NCBI GenBank assembly: GCA_963825315.1
Contig: CAWGST010000002.1
Coordinates: 682,001-746,000, forward strand
Length of the DNA: 64,000 nt
DNA from: DASRLE01 sp963825315
Lineage (GTDB): Bacteria > Verrucomicrobiota > Verrucomicrobiia > Limisphaerales > Palsa-1400
Direction: 5' to 3'
A program made the translations under genes and the position numbers. The notes beneath the pieces were generated by a model. It was not told where the DNA came from. It worked only from the letters and a program-made list of their open reading frames with translations, and searched no databases. The number at the start of each line of letters is the position of its first letter. Position 1 is the stretch's first letter. Shown one piece after another: positions 60,131-64,000 of the stretch.

Positions 60131-60493
60131 TGCGTCTTTGCTATTGACAAAACATGAGCCATTGCAAAGAGCGGGTTGCTATTAAAACTGTTGTGCATTG
60201 ATTGCTCTTTGCATGCCGCATCACACCTGGTTAGCAACCGCCATGCCAACGTGAACATTTTCGGGTTTGCCCTGCGTGCCGCCCGACGTTCCCTTGATTT
60301 GACCCTGTGGCGATGTTAAAGCGCCGGCCCGCTGTCCAAGATATGGGCATTCCTTTCTGGACAGTTGACAAATGCAGCAGTTGTCCAAAACCGCGGTCAT
60401 GGCCGGAAAATTCGCGGGCTTGGGAAGGGACGGGAGGGACGGGCGGCGTTTTTCGCGGTTGCTCCGGGACCCATTGTCCGGCTAGGTTCTCTT
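60131..60493. other. Divergent intergenic region between pseudopilin gene 2 and lpxI
   Basis: It holds the inverted repeat 60163-60213 and the TGGACA/TGTCCA pair at 60358-60387. Upstream frame of lpxI is open from 60365 but does not look coding. Confidence 0.5.
60163..60213. promoter_or_regulatory. Inverted repeat upstream of pseudopilin gene 2
   Basis: TGCAAAGAGC and its exact complement are separated by 31 bases containing TATTAAAA. The half-site resembles TGCAAAAGGC upstream of the first pseudopilin gene. Confidence 0.45.
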
Positions 60494-61312
60494 ATGGCGC
60501 AGGAGTTCGATACGATTGGCATCATCGCGGGCAACCGCTCGTTGCCGCTGGTTTTTGCCCGGCAGGCAAGGGCTGCTGGAGTCAAACGGCTGGTGGCCGT
60601 GGCCTTCGAAAATGAAACCAATCCCGAACTGGCGGCGTTGGTGGATGATATTGTCTGGCTCAAGGTGGGCCAGCTTTCGAAGATGATCGCGGCCTTGAAG
60701 GAGCGGGGAGTCGCTTGCTGCGTGATGCTGGGACAGATTGCGCCGAAGAATTTGTTCGATGTCCGCCCGGATTTTCGCGCCGTGGCCCTGCTCCTGAAGT
60801 TGAAGGAAAAAAACGCGCATTCGATCTTCGGCGCCCTGGCGGAGGAGTTGAAGAAGGAAGGGATTGAGTTGATCGAGCCGGTGCGCTGGCTGCGGGCGCT
60901 GATGCCGGAAACCGGTTTTTGTTTGGGACCGGAATTGAGCGGGGAGCAAAAGGCGGATGTGGCCCTGGGTTTGCGCATCGCCAAGGAGGTTTCCCGGCTG
61001 GAAATCGGGCAGACGGCGGTGGTCAAGGAGGGCGCGGTGCTGGCGGTGGAAGGGTTTGAAGGGACGGATAATTGTTTGCGGCGGGGGGGGGCGCTGGCCG
61101 GGAGCAGCGGGGGCGCGGTGGCCGTGAAAGTGGCCAGGGACAAGCATGATTTGCGATTTGACATTCCGTGCATCGGAGCGGGCACGCTGGAAACCTGCCG
61201 GGAGGCAAGAATCGCGGTGCTCGCTTTTGAATCGGGCAAGACGTTGCTGATGGACCGGGAATTGGTGGAAGTGCTGGCCAAAAAACACAAAATCAGTGTG
61301 GCGGCTTGCTAA
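60494..61312 (+). CDS. lpxI: UDP-2,3-diacylglucosamine diphosphatase, LpxI type
   Basis: This enzyme hydrolyses UDP-2,3-diacylglucosamine to lipid X, the fourth step of lipid A synthesis, in organisms without LpxH. The start FDTIGIIAGNRSLPLVFARQ and the C-terminal block EGFEGTDNCLRRGG are LpxI signatures. PCIGAGTLETCREARI and SGKTLLMDRE complete the catalytic half. ATG 60494 gives 272 residues, the usual length. It supports a lipopolysaccharide-bearing outer membrane. Its stop overlaps the stop of the convergent HEPN gene. Confidence 0.9.
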   Translation: MAQEFDTIGIIAGNRSLPLVFARQARAAGVKRLVAVAFENETNPELAALVDDIVWLKVGQLSKMIAALKERGVACCVMLGQIAPKNLFDVRPDFRAVALLLKLKEKNAHSIFGALAEELKKEGIELIEPVRWLRALMPETGFCLGPELSGEQKADVALGLRIAKEVSRLEIGQTAVVKEGAVLAVEGFEGTDNCLRRGGALAGSSGGAVAVKVARDKHDLRFDIPCIGAGTLETCREARIAVLAFESGKTLLMDRELVEVLAKKHKISVAAC

Positions 61313-61719
61313 GCGCGGGGTCTGGTTACCCGCGCCCGCACAGTTTCCAACAGGCAGGAGACCTGTTCGAGCTTGGCGCGCAAAACCGGCCAGTCTGGTT
61401 CGTCGAGGTCAAAGCCGGGATAACGTCCTGTGAAATAGGCTTCCGCAAATTCCTCGCAAAGTGGCTCAAGCTGGGGTGTAAGGTCTGATTTACGCGCCTG
61501 CAACTCACCCAACAGTTTTTCCAAGTCGTGCGTTTTTTCCAGAAACCAGCCCAACCGGATGAGTTCGGCCTTCATCACCTTCTCCACTGCTTCGGCCAGC
61601 TTGCTCCGGCACATGGAGTAACCGAGTTCCTGCCTGGCCAAGAAACGAAGCGCCTCCACATCCGACCCTGCGATGAGCAGCCAATCTGCTGGATTGTTGG
61701 AATCAGTTTTCCGTGGCAA
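61309..61719 (-). CDS. HEPN-domain protein of a HEPN/MNT toxin-antitoxin pair
   Basis: This is a 136-residue helical HEPN protein. The family pattern is NNPADWLLIAGSDVEALRFL, then AEAVEKVMKAELIRLGWFLE and KTHDLEKLLGEL, ending AYFTGRYPGFD. HEPN toxins are often RNases with an R-x4-6-H motif. I cannot identify that motif with certainty here, so catalytic activity is uncertain. The likely start is TTG 61719, inside the end of the MNT gene, so the two are translationally coupled. Confidence 0.75.
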   Translation of the reverse strand: MPRKTDSNNPADWLLIAGSDVEALRFLARQELGYSMCRSKLAEAVEKVMKAELIRLGWFLEKTHDLEKLLGELQARKSDLTPQLEPLCEEFAEAYFTGRYPGFDLDEPDWPVLRAKLEQVSCLLETVRARVTRPRA

Positions 61720-62092
61720 GCAGCACCCCTTCCTTAAACACCGTTTGAAAAAAATGATCCTGGCTCGCCTGCTTTTCCGCCAGCCGCCTCGGCGAGATGG
61801 GCAACAAAGTGAAGGCGGGACGCGGCCAGACCGGGCGCATCGCCCGACGCCACTGCCGCGCCGCCTCCATCTGCCGCTCCGCGCCGTCGGCAACAATGCA
61901 CAAGTCCACGTCGCTGTCCGGCCGCGCCTCCCCGCGCGCGTGGGAGCCGAACAGGTAAACCGCCCGCAACGGCAACACGCGATCCATCGCTTCAAGACAC
62001 CGCGCCAGCGTTTGACGCTGGCTTTGCAGTTCCGCCGGCAGGTTGTCCAAGAGTAGTTTCACGCGGTTCAATTTAAGGCCTCCCTGCCTCAT
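61703..62092 (-). CDS. MNT-type nucleotidyltransferase (antitoxin partner)
   Basis: This is a minimal nucleotidyltransferase with the catalytic motif LFGSHARGEARPDSDVDL, containing GS and the two metal-binding Asp residues. In HEPN/MNT pairs, MNT proteins act as antitoxins, in characterised cases by AMP-ylating the HEPN toxin. ATG 62092 is chosen over a TTG two codons earlier. The 3' end overlaps the HEPN gene by about 17 bases. Confidence 0.8.
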   Translation of the reverse strand: MRQGGLKLNRVKLLLDNLPAELQSQRQTLARCLEAMDRVLPLRAVYLFGSHARGEARPDSDVDLCIVADGAERQMEAARQWRRAMRPVWPRPAFTLLPISPRRLAEKQASQDHFFQTVFKEGVLLATEN

Positions 62093-62214
62093 CGGCAAGC
62101 GGATACCCCGGAAATGGCGGGCGGCGGCAACGTTGCGGGGGGACGGTTCGCGGTTGAGAATGGAGAATTGAAAGGTTGTGCTCGAACGGGAATTGGTGTT
62201 GAATCAACGGGCCG

Positions 62215-62559
62215 ATGAATACAACACATCCATTCACAACGACGGCTTTTGACGTGCCCGGTTACCGGACAGTCAAGAATTTTGGCGTGGTCCGGGGGAT
62301 CGTGGTGCGGTCGCGGTCGGTGGTGGGCAATTTCGGCGCGAGTATCCAGAGCTTCTTTGGCGGGAATATCACCATTTACACCGAATTGTGCGAACAGACG
62401 CGGGACGACGCGTTTCGGGACATGATCGCGCACGCCAACCAGTTGAACGCCAACGCGGTGATCGGGGTGCGGTACGACGCCACGGAGCTGGCGCCCGGCA
62501 TAACGGAAGTGTTGTGCTACGGCACGGCGGTGCAGGTGGAGCCGGCGGCGGCCAGTTGA
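62215..62559 (+). CDS. YbjQ-family (UPF0145) protein
   Basis: This 114-residue protein reads PGYRTVKNFGVVRGIVVRSR, then DDAFRDMIAHANQLNANAVI and GVRYDATELAPGITEVLCYG. This is the full YbjQ/DUF74 pattern: a small pentamer-forming fold of unknown function, often thought to bind metal. It is complete and stands between the MNT gene (divergent) and yebC. Confidence 0.85.
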   Translation: MNTTHPFTTTAFDVPGYRTVKNFGVVRGIVVRSRSVVGNFGASIQSFFGGNITIYTELCEQTRDDAFRDMIAHANQLNANAVIGVRYDATELAPGITEVLCYGTAVQVEPAAAS

Positions 62560-62629
62560 ATCCAGGAGCGCGCATTGAACCGCCGCTCCAGCGCCCGAAT
62601 CCCCCGCCGTTGATGAACGAGGACTCTTT

Positions 62630-63358
62630 ATGTCAGGACACAGCAGATGGGCAAAGGTAAAACATTTTAAAGGAGGGATTGACGCCAAGCGCGCGAAGAT
62701 ATTCGCGAAATTAAGCAAGGAAATCACCATCGCGGCCAGGCTGGCGGGAGGGGATGCGGCGATGAATCCGCGTTTGCGGATGGTGCTGTTGAAATGCCGC
62801 GCGGCCAACATGCCCAATGACAACATCGAGCGCGCGGTCAAACGCGGCGCCGGCGGAGGCGAAGCCGTTGAGTACAGCGACCTCCATTACGAAGTGTTCG
62901 GCCCGCATGGCGTGGCCATCCTGGTTGAATTGAGCACGGACAATAAAAATCGCACCGCGGCGGAAATCCGCAGCCTGCTGACCAAAAACGGCGGAACCAT
63001 TGCCACGGCCGGTTCGGTCACCCGGCTTTTTCAGCGCAAGGGGCAGATCATTGTGTTGCGCGAAGCGGCTGGCGAAGATCAATTGATGGAGCTGGCGTTG
63101 GAGGCGGGCGCGGAAGATTTCAGGAGCGACGAAGCGGGCTTCGAGATATTGACCGATCCCGCGCGCCTGGAAGCGGTGCACAAGGCGGTTGAGGCCAGGG
63201 GGATCAAGGCCGCCGGGGCCGAGGTGACGTGGCTGCCGGTCAGCACGGTGCCGTTGAGCGACACAAAGGCGGCCGAGGAAACCAGCCGCTTGATTGATCT
63301 GTTGGAGGAGCACGACGATGTCAAAGACGTTTACTCCAACGCGGAATTTCCGGCATGA
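62630..63358 (+). CDS. yebC: YebC/PmpR-family protein
   Basis: This 242-residue protein has the family start MSGHSRWAKVKHFKGGIDAK, then KLSKEITIAARLAGGDAAMN, NMPNDNIERAVKRGAG and YEVFGPHGVAILVELSTDNK. Family members are reported as transcriptional regulators and as ribosome-associated factors that relieve stalling at proline runs. Its stop overlaps the start of the next gene as ATGA, implying an operon with the exporter gene. Confidence 0.95.
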   Translation: MSGHSRWAKVKHFKGGIDAKRAKIFAKLSKEITIAARLAGGDAAMNPRLRMVLLKCRAANMPNDNIERAVKRGAGGGEAVEYSDLHYEVFGPHGVAILVELSTDNKNRTAAEIRSLLTKNGGTIATAGSVTRLFQRKGQIIVLREAAGEDQLMELALEAGAEDFRSDEAGFEILTDPARLEAVHKAVEARGIKAAGAEVTWLPVSTVPLSDTKAAEETSRLIDLLEEHDDVKDVYSNAEFPA

Positions 63359-64000
63359 CATGGGTGGGTGACACTCTTTTTGCGCGGCTGCTGCGCGCAT
63401 TGGCGCGGCAGGTGTGCCGGCATCCGCAATGGTTTATCCTTCCGCAGATTCTCCTGTTTGTCCTGAGCGTGGTCTATACGGCCACCCATTGGGCGGTGGA
63501 CATGAATAAGGACAACCTTGTTGGAGGGTCCACCCACAAGGTTTACATGAAATTCCGCCAGGAATTTCCGGGGGAGGACGAATTGGCCGTGGTGGTGCAA
63601 AGCGGCGACATGGAACGCAATCGCCAGTTCGTGGAGAGGCTGGCAGCCAGAGTGGAGCGGGAAACCAATTTGTTCACCGACGTGTTTTACAAGGGGGACT
63701 TGGCGGCGCTGGGGCGCAAGGCGCTGTTGTTCATGCCGGAAGACGATTTGAAGAAGCTGCAACAAACCCTCAAGGATTACCGGCCCTTCATCCAGGAATT
63801 CACGGAAGCGACCAATCTGGATTCGTTTTTCGGGCTGGTCAACAAACAATTTCGAACCGCCAAACAGGAGGAAAACGCGCAGAACAACGCGCTGATCAAC
63901 GCCATCCCCGCCTTGCAACGCATCGTGGAGCAGGCCTCGGACAGTTTGTCCCGGCCGGGGACGCCGGTCTCGCCAGGCGTCACCGCGCTCTTTGGCAATG
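63355..64000 (+). CDS. RND/MMPL-family exporter, N-terminal part (cut by window end)
   Basis: The frame starts at ATG 63355 with a first membrane helix (WFILPQILLFVLSVVYTATH). It then enters the first periplasmic domain: TTHKVYMKFRQEFPGEDELA-like sequence (here STHKVYMKFRQEFPGEDE), VQSGDMERNRQFVERLAARV and DVFYKGDLAALGRKALLFMP. This is the usual start of MMPL-type RND transporters, including hopanoid- or lipid-related ones. It is open to the window edge with 215 codons visible. Confidence 0.75.
   Translation, partial: MTWVGDTLFARLLRALARQVCRHPQWFILPQILLFVLSVVYTATHWAVDMNKDNLVGGSTHKVYMKFRQEFPGEDELAVVVQSGDMERNRQFVERLAARVERETNLFTDVFYKGDLAALGRKALLFMPEDDLKKLQQTLKDYRPFIQEFTEATNLDSFFGLVNKQFRTAKQEENAQNNALINAIPALQRIVEQASDSLSRPGTPVSPGVTALFGN

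Overview
The window looks like a chromosomal segment of a Verrucomicrobiota bacterium, most like Limisphaerales/Pedosphaera relatives. No rRNA or complete tRNA is present, so this rests on gene content: two PEP-CTERM proteins, a giant secreted S53 protease with GloVer repeats (named for Gloeobacter and Verrucomicrobia), a TIGR03067 protein, a TIGR02999-type ECF sigma factor beside a Ser/Thr kinase, two sigma factors fused to polytopic membrane domains, and many intergenic simple-sequence hairpins. LolCD, LpxI and an Slp-like lipoprotein indicate a Gram-negative envelope. Base composition is GC-rich throughout.

Layout. 0-16.4 kb: a RAYT transposase between REP-like repeats; lysC with a membrane C39-type peptidase; an HtrA-like protease; a Phd/RelE pair; a minus-strand Slp-like lipoprotein/lolC/lolD run into which an SGNH-hydrolase gene has been inserted with duplication of the lolD 3' end; a Ser/Thr kinase with its ECF sigma factor; a beta-propeller protein, a PepSY lipoprotein and an RluE-type pseudouridine synthase. 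16.5-18.1 kb: a sigma factor fused to a membrane domain. 18.1-24.7 kb: a mobile and degenerate region. It holds a toxin fragment, a tRNA 3'-end fragment, an IS1182-like element with an IS630-like element in each terminal repeat, a collapsed mazEF-like locus, and a parDE-type module between two identical 58-bp hairpin repeats. 24.7-38.6 kb: two giant secreted repeat proteins and a small frameshifted secreted protein. 38.6-46.8 kb: a second sigma-membrane fusion, a MITE, a frameshifted cNMP-binding gene, a TIGR03067 protein, the tesA/ybbA/ybbP cluster, a third IS630 copy and an XRE antitoxin. 47-54.3 kb: a DUF748 protein, a rhomboid protease, a pseudopilin and a YfhO-family protein. 54.4-56.7 kb: repeats, then an ISAs1-type element whose transposase carries a DruA-like (DUF4338) domain and whose ends match the MITE at 40.2 kb. 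56.8-60.1 kb: two PEP-CTERM proteins, a frameshifted SUMF1-type protein and a second pseudopilin. 60.5-64 kb: lpxI, a HEPN/MNT pair, ybjQ, yebC and the start of an RND/MMPL exporter.

How genes work together. Envelope functions dominate: lipoprotein release (LolCD), lipid A synthesis (LpxI), AsmA-like DUF748, periplasmic proteolysis, and large exported surface proteins. The sigma-membrane fusions and the kinase/ECF pair suggest envelope-linked transcription control. Toxin-antitoxin modules, whole or decayed, recur next to mobile DNA. Several frameshifts (38.2, 40.76, 58.4 kb, and both the IS1182 and ISAs1 transposases) may be real decay, recoding or assembly errors; the sequence alone cannot decide which.
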